Source: Alentia gelatinosa (Eukaryota; Annelida; Polychaeta; Phyllodocida; Polynoidae). From it: a stretch of 64,000 nucleotides of DNA. The stretch lies in the NCBI GenBank assembly GCA_950022655.1, contig OX465588.1:22492527-22556526 (forward strand). The letters run 5' to 3'. A program made the translations under genes and the position numbers. The notes below the pieces were generated by a model. It was given only the letters and a program-made list of their open reading frames with translations. It was not told where the DNA came from and did no database searches. Shown here one piece after another: positions 13,001 through 24,599 of the stretch (positions are counted from its first letter, which is position 1; every line of letters begins with the position of its first letter).

Positions 13001-16000
13001 TTTAGTTCATTTTAGCCCCGCTTAAGAGGACACCTCGCTTAAGGAGACACTTTGCTCGGAATCCATATGTTGGTACATCAGATCAGGACATACCGGGATC
13101 AGCCGGTCAAGTTCATGTGTAAAAAATCTTCCAGTCGGCTTCGCGCGCCCTATTTGTTTGTGTGCAGAATTTGTCATGCGCAAGGAGTGTAAAGACAGAA
13201 AACTAAATGGCAACACCCAAAGGGTGCGGCTCTCACTATCATTAAATCAAACATATCTGATATTTCTGAACGAAAAGATGGGGGCCATCCATAAAGTACG
13301 TATGCACTGAAGGGGTCGGGGGTCAACATTTTCGGAAATTTTGCATATGATCCTACTTTGTTTTTATTACTTACAATATTAAGAGTGGGGGTGGGGGTGT
13401 CAAAATTTTCGGAATTTTTGCGTACATACTTTTTGGATGGCCCCATGTTTTAAACTCTTATTATCTAAAAATACCATTGCTACCAATGTTTTGTCACCAT
13501 ATCAATTTCTTTGCAAAAAATAGAGAAAATTTGAATGATTGACAAAATCGATTTGAATAGCTTTTGCCAGGTGACACTTAGGTGCTCCCAACGGAACTGA
13601 ATGGCACCAACGATTGCTCTTTTGTCACTGTGTATGGGTGTCAGTTATTGGCTAGTTATTGATGCTATGAAGCAGAACTAAATAGTCAAGGACTGACGCT
13701 TTGCAATCAACTAGTATAAGATGGTATTTCCCTAGCCACTGGCCGACACAGGCGTTCAACCGGTTAGCGCTGCCTCACAGCACTGATAGCTAACCAGGTG
13801 ATATCTGTCGAAGTACGCAACAACAAAAGAGCGCCGTGTGTCATCGTGTGAACGTGTGCTGGAGGAACAAGGCCTTAATAGAGACTCCGCGAGAAGAACC
13901 CGCGGCCCACGGTACAGATACAACACACATATTTATACACCGTCCATATAATATAGATCAAACTAGTTCCATATCATACAGTTTTATTTACCATCTAAAT
14001 GTTGTGGTTGGAAAATGAAACAAGTTAGTCTGTATGAAGAAAATAAATTACCTACATTCAAGTATATATGTGAAGGACGTGGCTATCTAACAGATGGGAG
14101 AAAACATCGCATGCAAGTGAATGCTTCATCCGTCTAGTCAGAATGAAATTGGTGATAGATAACCGGGATGACCTAATCAAAGAGGCATATGTGATACATA
14201 GGTAAGGGCATATATGGGTGGACAATACGGCAGCTTGTATCAATTGGATTGTGGAAATAATGGATTCATAACTGCCAAAGTGTGAAGGACGCCAGTGGAT
14301 ATGACACAAGACTATTCGTGGGTCCAATTGAACTCAAACCGCTCTAGAAATCAGTATTTTTGCATAATCCTGCTCAAAGTCGAAGTTTGAATGGAGGCTA
14401 AGATGGGGATCGTTCATTTCTAAACACGAAATTCAATGGAAGATAAAAATGAAGATTTGAAAACGCTAATGGGATATGATAAAGTAAAGAATGCTAAAAA
14501 GAATAGAACTATAAAGTGCTATGGGATCACATCTTCACAAACTCAACTGTGATCTACCAACACGGAGTACGGTGCTCTACATAAAATAAACTGAATATAC
14601 CTTCAGTTTCTTCTGATCTTGATCCACCTACACAATAATGATGACATAGTTAAAGTTCCTCTTAAAAATGACGATAACTGCCATTCTTAGTAATGACTCA
14701 CGGTGATATAAATGCTGCGAAATGGTCCCAAACTAAGAAGCCAGTAATCTCACACATATAAGATACACATACATATATCAACGGAGATCAAGGCACCATT
14801 ATCTATGTTCTACAAATAACAATTATTTTCAAATTCATCTAGATCATCTTTCAGCTGGTTATTTTTGGGATACTGAGAAAGTTGACTTTGCATACTTCAC
14901 ACAATCTTAAAATAAGTAACAAAAGCTGGTATCGAACATACCACTAAATTATAAGTAGTGTGACTATTCCGTTGTATCTTTATTGTATTCCCATTTTATA
15001 TCTTAGACAAATTCGGTATAGTGATGGCAAGTTTGAATAAAGTGTGAGATAAGAAGGTCTCATCATACTTAAAAGGTGATAGCTTCACTCGAAATCAATA
15101 TTTTCGGGTGGTGTATGCTATAATGTGGCGATTCACTTCTATGTGATATAAGGCCAAGTGCTCTAAAATAATATTCGTACCTTTGCTGAATCCCAAGTTG
15201 AGGTTACAAATCCATAATATTAACAACTGGACTAGAAATCACAGAATTCTAATAAATGTACACATTCAGACATCTGTACTATGCTCGTTTTATTCAGGTA
15301 TTAAGTATTCAGTTTACAAAACAAACTGACTAATTCAAATCTGTAATGCCAATCCGATAGTTTCCTTAACTTAGATATGGATATTCCACTAAAATCGCAA
15401 TCAAAGTGTTCGTTTATCGTGCTGTTTAAACCTACCTTTAAATTCGAGTCCTTGGAAAGCAAATTACCAAAAAAGATAAATCATGATGCAAGGGAGGTAC
15501 CTTCCCTAAGTAGATATCATTGATACACATAGTGGAGTAATATGATAGTTAAACTGACTGCAATACCAGATTCGTCCAAATTGAATCTACAATCAAGAAT
15601 TATAATTTTTGAGACACACGAGGTGTAAGCTGAGATACAAGTCGGGTGAAGAAATACATGTAATACGACACATCAGCTATCAAACTGGAACACGGTTTCT
15701 ACGAGAAACATCGTTTACATTTTATGTGCTTCTATTTCTAAATGCTGGAACAGATACGCTGCTCAGAGGAAAGGGGAAAACAGAAACTAAGAGAATCACA
15801 GGGTTATGTCTTAAATGCACTTCAAGGAAGAAGGGATTAGAAAGATAAAAAAAAGAGAGTTTCAAATTAAGACCATTGCAAATCATTTTAATTGCCAATC
15901 CATATCACAGCAGCCAATGATACATTGTCGTACCTGAAGTTGATCAAACAGAACCTATTTCTGAAGAGCTGGAGAGAGTATCAATGTGGCTTATAATATC

Positions 16001-19000
16001 GTAAAATTCCCTTTTTTATTATAGGGGAGGACAGTCCTATGGAAGTGAATGCAATATATTTTTCTATTTACTCAAGCCTCAGTTTATCGTGGAGTATGGT
16101 TGACTTCTTAGTATAATTTTTTGTCGTTTGTATACCCTGGATTGGTTGACGTTGGAAAAAATTTGTTGACTTCTTATCAGATTTCCTTTTTTTTTTAACC
16201 ATCACTAAGTTGTGTGCATTGAGGGATTAAGGCATGTCCCTTATCCACGTTCGCGTGACGCCTCGCCTTTCAGATGAATCGACCCTCTCAGTAGACTCTT
16301 TGTTGTTATTTTGATCATATGCTCTTTTATCACTGTGAAACAGTGTGTGTTATCTACAGTAACAAACACTTCACTGTTTCTAGCAGACCCTATTTTGAAG
16401 AAGAACCTTACCTCACCAAAAGGAACCCACTTGTAACTACTCATTAGTTTTGTTTTCTGATAAACTTGATCATTTTTCCAGGAGTGTTTTATTTTTCTAT
16501 ATATTTTCATATATACCTTAGTGACCGGTAGCTTTAACACAAGTTGCTATCCTCACAGTGTACGCCTGCACTGAAGGGAAACGTATACGCAACCAGAACA
16601 TAGATATGTGCCAGTATACATCACTGGCAATGTTCAAAAGACAAACTGTTTACACTCCCATATTTCTCCCCGTCCAACTAATTTGGAATTGACCCATGAC
16701 AAATTACCCTTCAGACTTACCATATTTCCGGCGAATATCGTCTAACTTTGACTGCCTCTCAGCACGCCTAAAATGGAATGTTAGCAATTATTACGCGAGG
16801 ACAATCTACAGGCTTATTTATGGTGAATTCCGCGCCAATCACATTAAACTGGTAAATATATAAGACTAAGTCCCAGTAAATGATATTTCCGATAAAGTGC
16901 TAATCTTTATTGTTATTGTTGTTGTTGTTGTTTTTGTTTATTCCAACCAGTTCTGTCAGATCAGACAGATCTTCCACTGGATGTATGATTAATATATATC
17001 GTCACATATTTACTTCTTGTTTATTCAGTGCTAACAAAGGTTCTGAGTCAACCGAAACATTGAGAAAAAATAATAGATATCAAAGAGGAGAAGCTTGACG
17101 TTTTAGATATTAACCAAGAGATGCTGCAGAATCCGTCGGAATCTATTTCCATCATATTCAATTATCATACCAGGAAGGTTAGAGTCTGCTTTGAGCCCTT
17201 GTTTTATCATATGTATGGTGTTCCGAAACATTCGAATACACTTTGCAAACATAGAAGGATGTCGTGCACACACCTCTCCTCATTCCTGGATTTGCGGTTC
17301 TCACGCTCCATTTCCCACTTCGCCTCGTCAGCTGCGTACCTATTCGAAGCAGAAATAGAATAAGCTAACTTCTGACATCAACCACACTCATATGTATACC
17401 TTAGTTATGTGGAATCTAGAGGATACTTCACGCCTTGCTACCAGATAAAAATACCATAGATGCTCGCAAAGGAACCTTCGCCTACGTATATATGAATGTA
17501 TATATTGACTTTACAGATAAATATTTCAGTCAACACTAAGCATTTAGCTCATTACATTCTGTATGTATGCTCTACAGACTATGAACAATAAAAAAGAAAT
17601 AAGAAGTATAACTAAGCCATGGCTACATGAAAGGAAAATGCATATTTATCTGGTTTGCGAATAGGCGTTCACCTCGGCTAGGTGGTATAACCCACAGAGG
17701 GTGCGGAGGTAAACGAGCTGGTGGTGGAGAGAGCTCATTAAACACTCTGAGATGTGATAGAAGCGCCAAGTAGACTAAGGAAAATAAATCTGTACCCTAA
17801 TTTATAGCATAATTATGTGGATAGAAGGTAGTTTCTCACTTGTTCTTCCCTTTCTTGTTACCACGGCAGCAGCAGCAGTAGACACAGCAGCAGGTGAAAG
17901 TTAGAACGATAATTCCGCCGATAACCCCCATAGCGATTATCAATGCCTTGTAGTTGACTGGAGAGCAGAACCATATGTACAAATTGAGTTTGAGACTTAG
18001 ACTGTATATTCCATATATAGTTACCTACTTAAGAATGTTCGAGGTGGTAGAATGCATACCTAAAAACAAAGTTTTCATTTAAACTTCGAAAATATATGGA
18101 AAACTATTCTCGGAACTTGTCTATTATGTCACATGACTAACCCATTAATAGTGAATTATATTTACGTATATAAAAATGTCCCCGAGTAAACTTACTTAAA
18201 CAAAGTCCCCATCTGGCTTGTGAGAGGTCGCAGATTTCTGGGTGAGGAATCACTTGACCGACAGGGTAGGGTACACATTTCTCAGGTTTGAAGCAGTAGA
18301 GGCACTGAAACACAAATATATCCAATGTATAGTATCTGACAAAGGATTCTATCATATTTCTAAAATAAGGAGTGATATATTACACTCAGAAATTATCAGA
18401 GGAGGCATATATCATTATGTTCTTGTAATGGCTGGTAAGTGTATAACTGAAGACGTTTATCAAAGATACAACTATTTGGACCATAAGTTAGCTATGGGAC
18501 TTACCTTTGGGTTTCCAACGCAATCATCGCAAGAACTATTAAGGGCTGCACATTCTGAGATAAAAAGAAATTACATTTTCAGTTTGTTTATTGACATGTA
18601 TGCGTAGGGTTGACATAATTGGGTAGGACAAACAATGGACGACCGGCCAACTAATGCAACCTAGATTCTACAATATTTCGCTAGTTATTCCATGCAGAGC
18701 ATCCATCATTACCTATTCATGGCTGGTTGGGGGCGGAGGGAGCACAGTTTTTGCGACATGAATTGGTAAAAAAAAATCCCCCCCCAATGGGAATACATGA
18801 TAGAAGTTGGCCCCCCTTTGACTACTGCAAAATGTTGTCCCTCCCGCTTGAATGCTCCCTCCAAAAACCTGCCCCTTAGGAATAGGATAAAAGCACAGGG
18901 GAGGCTAAAATAATGTGCAAACTCCTTTGTTGTAATTGAGTGTTTGTTACAAGCTAGTATGTTATAATGAAGCTTACTGTGCCTCAAAAACGTTAAGATA

Positions 19001-20511
19001 TTTACTTTATGTCAGCAGTAGGAGCCATCTCAAATCTATTTAGGGCATACTAGAGTATAGACTATAGGGTCGGACTCGTCTGACTATCTCAGTATCTGAT
19101 ACCCACCAGTACTAAAAGTAAATGCACTTGACCAACGCTATTCTGTGCGTCATCGGAGTACATGCAGAACCGTTGAGAACGTGAGCTTTAGTCACTCGCT
19201 TTAAGTCATACGTAATATAATAATCACCATATATTATAACATACAGAGGAGCTGCTATAGTCCTGAGCGTTTAATATGGGTCAAAAAACTAGTTTTTTCT
19301 AACTTGAAAAAGGCAAATCGCTCTTGTGTCGTGAATAATAGGGCGATTTTTATAAACAAAATATTGTTAGAAAGCTAAGACTTGTGCCTATCTGTCAGTA
19401 TAAACCTGATATACCTGTGTCATGGCTAAGATTTGCTGTCGTAGATTTAACATTGGAATTTCTTAGGTAAAAACACTGAAACATGTTACCTTCCTGTCTT
19501 CACAGTGATTTAATGAAAAATCTATCGCGATGACCTATAGAAATGAACACCCTATCTTCTTAGCTATTTCAAGACAATTAAAATGATACCTGTATTGCCA
19601 GGCTCTGATAAATATTTCCTGAGATACAGGAGCATTATGACAGATGACAAACATTCCAAACATGCCCTAAAACGAGATTTTCTGATATTATTGCATTTTG
19701 GGCATATGGCATAGCTAGAAATGGCCAATAATTATCTCTAGATAATAGTTGATCAATAAGATAACCTACTGCTTGTATTCTGTGGGAGTTGATCTACAAA
19801 TCGCTCTTTATTTGAAGTATCTATGCTGATTATTGACTGAGGTAGGACTGAAGGAAAATCAAGTCATACTTGCTTACTTATGATGTTAGTGATTCAAGCA
19901 GAAATATGACCTCAGGCCAAAGTTCTTTGATAAAATGGCAGGTGGCACCACAATTTTAGAATATTAGGCCTGAAATGTTTGTTATATATATTCTTTGTAA
20001 AGTGCTCTTGATTTCTATCTACTTACTTTTCGAAAATATCATCTTTTTAAAAACGCTGCATTTGATTGAACTAGATGTTGTGATTTTACCCATATTAAAC
20101 GCTCAGGACTATAGGAGGCTATCTACTATTCTAGTCCGTCAAAGGTGTCACGTTTCACAGGAATCGGCGGTCGGACACGTCTGACTTGTCAAACGTTTGT
20201 CTTTTGCCTGGCCTCCCGGGGTATGTCACAATAAGCAAATCTTTTGGCATTTCAAATTAAACATAATAAATACTTTATGGTTAGGTTTGCCAAATATTCA
20301 ATACTAGTTGGTAGAAAGCTAGTACTCTGGTCAAGTCCGCGAACTTATAAGAAAAATTTACTAGATCTACAAACGTAAACTAAAACTTACCTTCTTCAAG
20401 TGTCGCTGTGGTTGTGGACACGGAAGTTGCTTTTGTAGTACTTGGATTCTGGCTAATGACCAGAACTGCATGTAAAAACACCACAAGGAGGGAGAGTTGT
20501 AAATACTTCAT
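10099..20511 (-). CDS. PTTG1IP: PTTG1IP-like (PBF) type I membrane protein, 7 exons
   Basis: Coding exons on the minus strand: 20511-20391, 18554-18505, 18304-18196, 17957-17840, 17339-17274, 16767-16721, 10145-10099 (stop TAA). All introns are GT/AG and the phases match, giving 558 nt and 185 residues (human protein: 180). Residues 1-21 form a signal peptide (MKYLQLSLLVVFLHAVLVIS). A Thr/Ser-rich linker precedes a PSI domain with cysteines at 42, 49, 52, 58, 61, 67, 82 and 92, including CALNSSCDDC-type spacing and the SQARWGLC ending. An NSS glycosylation sequon lies at 46-48. The membrane helix is about 98-120, followed by a CCCC run and a basic stop-transfer. A charged helix (135-170) ends DDIRRKYG, and YQRF (179-182) is a YxxF sorting motif matching the mammalian tail. 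In mammals the protein binds securin PTTG1 and helps its nuclear import. A second in-frame ATG lies at 20526, five codons upstream. Confidence 0.93.
11028..11112 (-). repeat. SINE-body fragment related to 2637-2735
   Basis: The sequence starting TAGGTAGAAATCACATCCCT and running to GTAGACATGGTATGAGAAGG aligns with 2637-2735 (TAGGTAGAAATCTCACCCCT ... ATAGACATGGTATGAGAAGG) with few changes. The tRNA-like head is absent, so this is a partial copy lying in intron 6 of the PTTG1IP-like gene. Confidence 0.7.
12917..13060 (+). mobile_element. possible pogo/Tc1-type transposon terminus
   Basis: TA followed by CAGTAAAACCCCGCTTCTGT, then repeated CACCTCGCTTAAGG motifs (12942 and 13030), resembles the terminal inverted repeat and subterminal repeats of pogo-like elements, which insert at TA. 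No matching opposite end was found within the next few hundred bases, so it is either a truncated copy or a chance likeness. Confidence 0.4.
13279..13446. mobile_element. 168-bp MITE with terminal inverted repeats
   Basis: The left end reads ATGGGGGCCATCCATAAAGT and the right end is the reverse complement of ATGGGGCCATCCAAAAAGTA, with inner inverted matches (ACATTTTCGGAAATTTT against AAAATTTTCGGAATTTT). It is a short non-coding foldback element in intron 6. The superfamily is not assigned; no clear target duplication was seen. Confidence 0.65.
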
Positions 20512-20526
20512 TTTTGCAAATACCAT

Positions 20527-23040
20527 GTGGAAGATGGAAGTCCCGTCCAAAATGTGCGAGGATAGATCTTTGAAAGCAAATCCTCTACGATATCTCAGTT
20601 CGTTTGTTTTTGTTAGCGGAAGTGGGCGTAGAATGATAAACAATGCACAACCCGATGCAACTCACAAAAACATTCGAAAAGAGCGGATGCACTATTTTGA
20701 TATCAAAGAACTATAGTTCTTTGTTGCTAACAATGTCATGTATTGAGACTAGATTCACTGTCCTTAGAGTGTTGCTACATCTAAATATCGTGCGAGAAAT
20801 CTGTATTTGATTACTGATACAGCCTAAAAATGTTCGTGGTCCCTATTAGTTTCCTCAGTATCCGCTAGGGTACACACTTGACTAATATCACGGACCTATA
20901 CCCAGGTCCCTGCTAATATACAAACTATAATTGCGTAGCTAATTTAGGCATAAGGTTGTCTCAATGCTTTTCATAAGTAGCTTTGTACAGGGGCTTTACA
21001 TGAGGTAGATTGGCTACCAACCCTCGTCTACGAGTAAGAAGCGAACAGCAAGCGATTGCCCTGGTGGCCATTGGACGCAGAAGGTTACAACACAGTTTAT
21101 TTTCTACTCACTAGATGGCACTTGGGTCAAGGTATGCTTACGCTAGTTTCCCGGTAGCGAGAAGGCGGGAGAAGATCGGACAAGTGGCAGGGGAATAGTT
21201 AATTACCCGAGGTACTTGCCTAGTACTGAAGGGGAATCGAGGTTCCTACGAGCATATGACACTATGTTGCCAGTCAATGGAAATCCTACGTAACAGATTG
21301 GTATGATGATGCATTATTCCTACATATATACCTATAGCCGAGCAGGGGGAACACTCTGTAGAACTTAAAGTGTAGTTACATACCGCAGCTATGGGCCGTG
21401 CAACCATATTTCATTATTTGCTACTGAAAACTAGTTATTATCGACTTAGTTTACAAAGTTTCTCATAACTTAGGCTCTACACAAGATACAAATTGGCAAA
21501 AGGTAGCATATTGAACCTAAGATTGTGGGCTTTATTGTAGAATATGAGTAAAGATTCTATAGAATTCTATGTGGAACAAAAATCTAAACCCAGTTTGACT
21601 GGTAGAGAATTAATTTACAATCATTTTGATACCGGTACCTTAACTGTTTTTGTACTCATAGTAGAAGTCAAAATTGACCGTTTTATTATGAAAATAGAAA
21701 AGTACCAAAAAGACCCTTTTTGTGATATCTGCCATATGTCAAAGCATTGTCAACGTTTTATAGGGGTGTAGGGCATTAGGGGCCTAGCTACTATTTTCGT
21801 ATAGGCCTACTACCCAGGCTGATGTTTAGGCTACTACCCCAGGTTGACGTTTAGGCCTACTACAATAAAGGGCTGATTCCACCAACACGATGGATTTGTT
21901 GCGATATAATCTTGATATATCTTGTAATATCTTCCAGTGTCGCGATATGTCGTACCTCCATTGTCACAAAACGAGGCCCTGCGGTGTTGGGTGTACGTTT
22001 TGGTGCTCCACCACCGCGACACATCGCGAGAAATAGGCACTAAGACTGGGAGTACCTTCAGGGTCGCAACGTGGCAAAACGCATGGTGTAGACTGCAAGT
22101 TTCCCGCTAGTCTGAGACTAGGTGTACCGCTGAGACTGGGCGTACTGCATGTACCCCGGATCGCAAGCGTTTGTTAATGTCAAACATGTTTGATATTTAG
22201 TACGCCCAGTATGAGAACAAGTTGGCATAGAAGAACAAGAGGGCCCCGAGGACACCCCAGGGCAGGAAGGAACCACATATCCTGACTGACCCCAGATATC
22301 ATATGAAGGGGAATCGCAGAGGGTACACCCCTATGTAGAATGGGCTAGTGCTGCAGCCGGCCTGCCTTGAACCCCACTGGGTGATGTTACCACTCAGGAA
22401 CAGGACAGAAAGCCTGTGCTAGCACCCCACCCCCCTCCCCACAAAACTCAGGAACTGCCCAGGAGGGACTACAAAAATTAAGCCTATAAGACAGCGACAC
22501 AACCATTTTGCCCAATCACAACTTTGCCCGGTTGGCCAGAAACGTGTTGCTGTACACACTTCACAGACCCAATTTTAATCGTGATGGGCATTACTAGGGT
22601 GGAAGGAATGACTAACTCTGCCCGACCTTAATCGTGTCGCTGTATGCACTTCACCGACTGCTCCCGATTCTGAGAAGGCCGTTTGAACAGCAATGCTACC
22701 TATCCCCCAGCCCGATTTATAATTGCCTTATATCAATTTGTAGGGGAGACAGAGGCCATGATGAACCTGAAAACCATTTCCTGATATCTTGATTGGATCA
22801 AAAATTATTAAACTTTGAATTGTTTTCTATGATTCCACACGAGTGGCCCATGGCTCACCCCAGCACGGCTCCCAGTGGCTCTCTTTGATCTCAATCGAGT
22901 CGCTGTACAAGGCCATAAACACGGGAGGTTTGATCGGCAGGCGCTGGTCTGTTGCTGAATGAGGGTATAAGACAGCGACATTCTCCTTCACGATTATAAT
23001 TGGTGATCGGATCGGTGAAAATCTGTGGTCGATGTGGCTG
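20527..23040. other. upstream region of the PTTG1IP-like gene; no further gene seen
   Basis: The part next to 20526 must include the 5' UTR and promoter of the minus-strand gene, but I cannot place a TATA box or start site. Three imperfect copies of a ~28-bp unit (GGCCTACTACCCAGGCTGAT type) lie at 21803-21862. Between 22485 and 23000, phrases such as TAAGACAGCGACA (22488, 22971) and TCGCTGTATGCACTTCACCGAC (about 22638) with CGTGTTGCTGTACACACTTC (about 22544) recur. These may belong to the 5' end of the Ty3-type element that follows. Confidence 0.4.
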
Positions 23041-23099
23041 TCTTGTGGGCTTTAGTCGAGGAAATCTGGAAGATGATCACATACCCAGAGGCCTTACTC

Positions 23100-24330
23100 A
23101 ACTCAATGGGGCGAAACTGCTTTCTGGATGCTGTGGGTGATGCGCAACTAGATCATTGGGTGAACGAAAGCTAGCACAAGACATTAGAGGAAGGCATTAC
23201 CACAGCAATAGAGGCCGAGGTGTGCCTAGCTGTCTAGAGAGAGGGGCACCCCCAGAAAGTATTCGTGACCAGGCAGAACATGGCCAACGAGCTGGAGACA
23301 GTTAACATGAGACTGGCAGACCTGGCGTTTGCACTACACGCTCTTCCGAAATTATGTTGTGACTTTAATAATAGGAGTTTTGACTAGATATTCCAATGAG
23401 GTTTGACGTGTGTGCGGGAACCTTAACACGAAGCAAGATGGCGATAGCTGGAAGTAAAACTTAGAATAGACCATCTGTATAAGGAATGTAATGATCACAT
23501 GGGTTGCTGACATAAGCATCGGAGGAGTATACCTCTGCAGGCGCTGCGGTGGGCAGCACTTGAGTAAGAGGATGAGATCTGGAAGAGAACTAGAGAGAGA
23601 AAGCTATTCCTCACTGGAGGAAGAGCTTAAGGTTAGGCCCCGGAGGCTTCACTCTGCACGGAGTGGAGTCACCTACTGGAGAATGATGATTGGGTGGAGT
23701 AACCTTGGCTGTGAGTAACTTACAAACCGACGCATAGGGAACTACCTCTCAATGGGAGAGAACACAGAGAGGATATCTATATTTGTACGTAGACATTTAT
23801 TAAGGACTTGAACGATGGATGATAACTGGAAAATATACTAAAGCGATTATGGAACAAGATTTTACAATATTGAATTGTTAGGTTTGAACTATTGTATTTA
23901 ACATGTGAAGATTGCTACTAAACAATAAGCTGCTATACTTATGAGTGATGATTGGTGTGAACTTATGTGATAACATAATGTGAAAGCAAGTTGAGCATGA
24001 TCGTTGTGCACCAATGTAACAACGAATCAACGAATTGCTTCTCAGGATATTAAAGTTACCAAATCAGATTTCATTGTTCATCCTTATTACCTCGGGCCAC
24101 AGGGATCGCTGTGTCGCTGTGGCCAAGCCATTCAAGTAAAATCTATCCTACATAAGAGTTCACCAGATTCCAATATGACATGGTAACAGAAGTAAGAAGT
24201 TAGCTACTCCCCAGTCTAATTAATCCTAATTAAGACCCATACCAACGGTGCACGTTCACCGTTTTGAAGCCGCTGGGGAGGAAGTGCTACTTATGTCATC
24301 AAATAGGCCAACAAAATGCAAGGACTGGGG
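23100..24330 (+). pseudogene. Ty3-type gag remnants
   Basis: Near 23140-23330 a stop-interrupted frame reads KTLEEGITTAIEAEVCLAV, then REGHPQKVFVTRQNMANELE, the pattern of the C-terminal part of Ty3-type gag. A second remnant at 24283-24330 reads KCYLCHQIGQQNAR, a zinc knuckle that keeps the first two cysteines but has lost the usual histidine and last cysteine. Gag would package the element RNA. The two parts are split by about 900 bases of unrecognised sequence. Confidence 0.6.
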
Positions 24331-24599
24331 GAGGATTGGAACAAGGATCCAGCAAAAAAGTCACAGAGACTATGGCTGGAGGCTGTCTGGATCAGGGGCC
24401 ACTCACAAAAATGAAGGAAGGTCGGAGGAGGAAACGCTGAAGGGGAACCGAGAGATCTAGGGCTCTGGGCTGACCAGGGGGGGGGGGGGGGGCACTTGTG
24501 GGGACAAGGGATTTGGCTGCTGGTGAATACTTGAGCCTGGGAGAACATCTTGTCCAAGCCATGGTGGGCATGTAGTCAGCAGCCAGGGGAGGTTACCCT

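Larger units (their letters stand above)
10146..16720 (-). other. intron 6 of the PTTG1IP-like gene (6.6 kb)
   Basis: This is the longest intron. It starts GTAAGT after exon 6 and ends in a TTGCAG acceptor before exon 7. It holds a SINE-body fragment (11028-11112), a possible pogo-type terminus (12919) and a 168-bp inverted-repeat element (13279-13446). No nested gene is supported; short open frames, such as the one at 16540-16241 on the minus strand, show no recognisable domain. Confidence 0.8.

Noticed and set aside
16241..16540. 99-codon minus-strand frame in intron 6
   Set aside because: No domain, no splice context that adds to the host gene, and AT-rich chance frames of this size are expected.
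18137..18355. 72-codon minus-strand frame read as a separate gene
   Set aside because: It is exon 3 of the PTTG1IP-like gene read through into both introns; splice sites at 18304 and 18196 explain it better.
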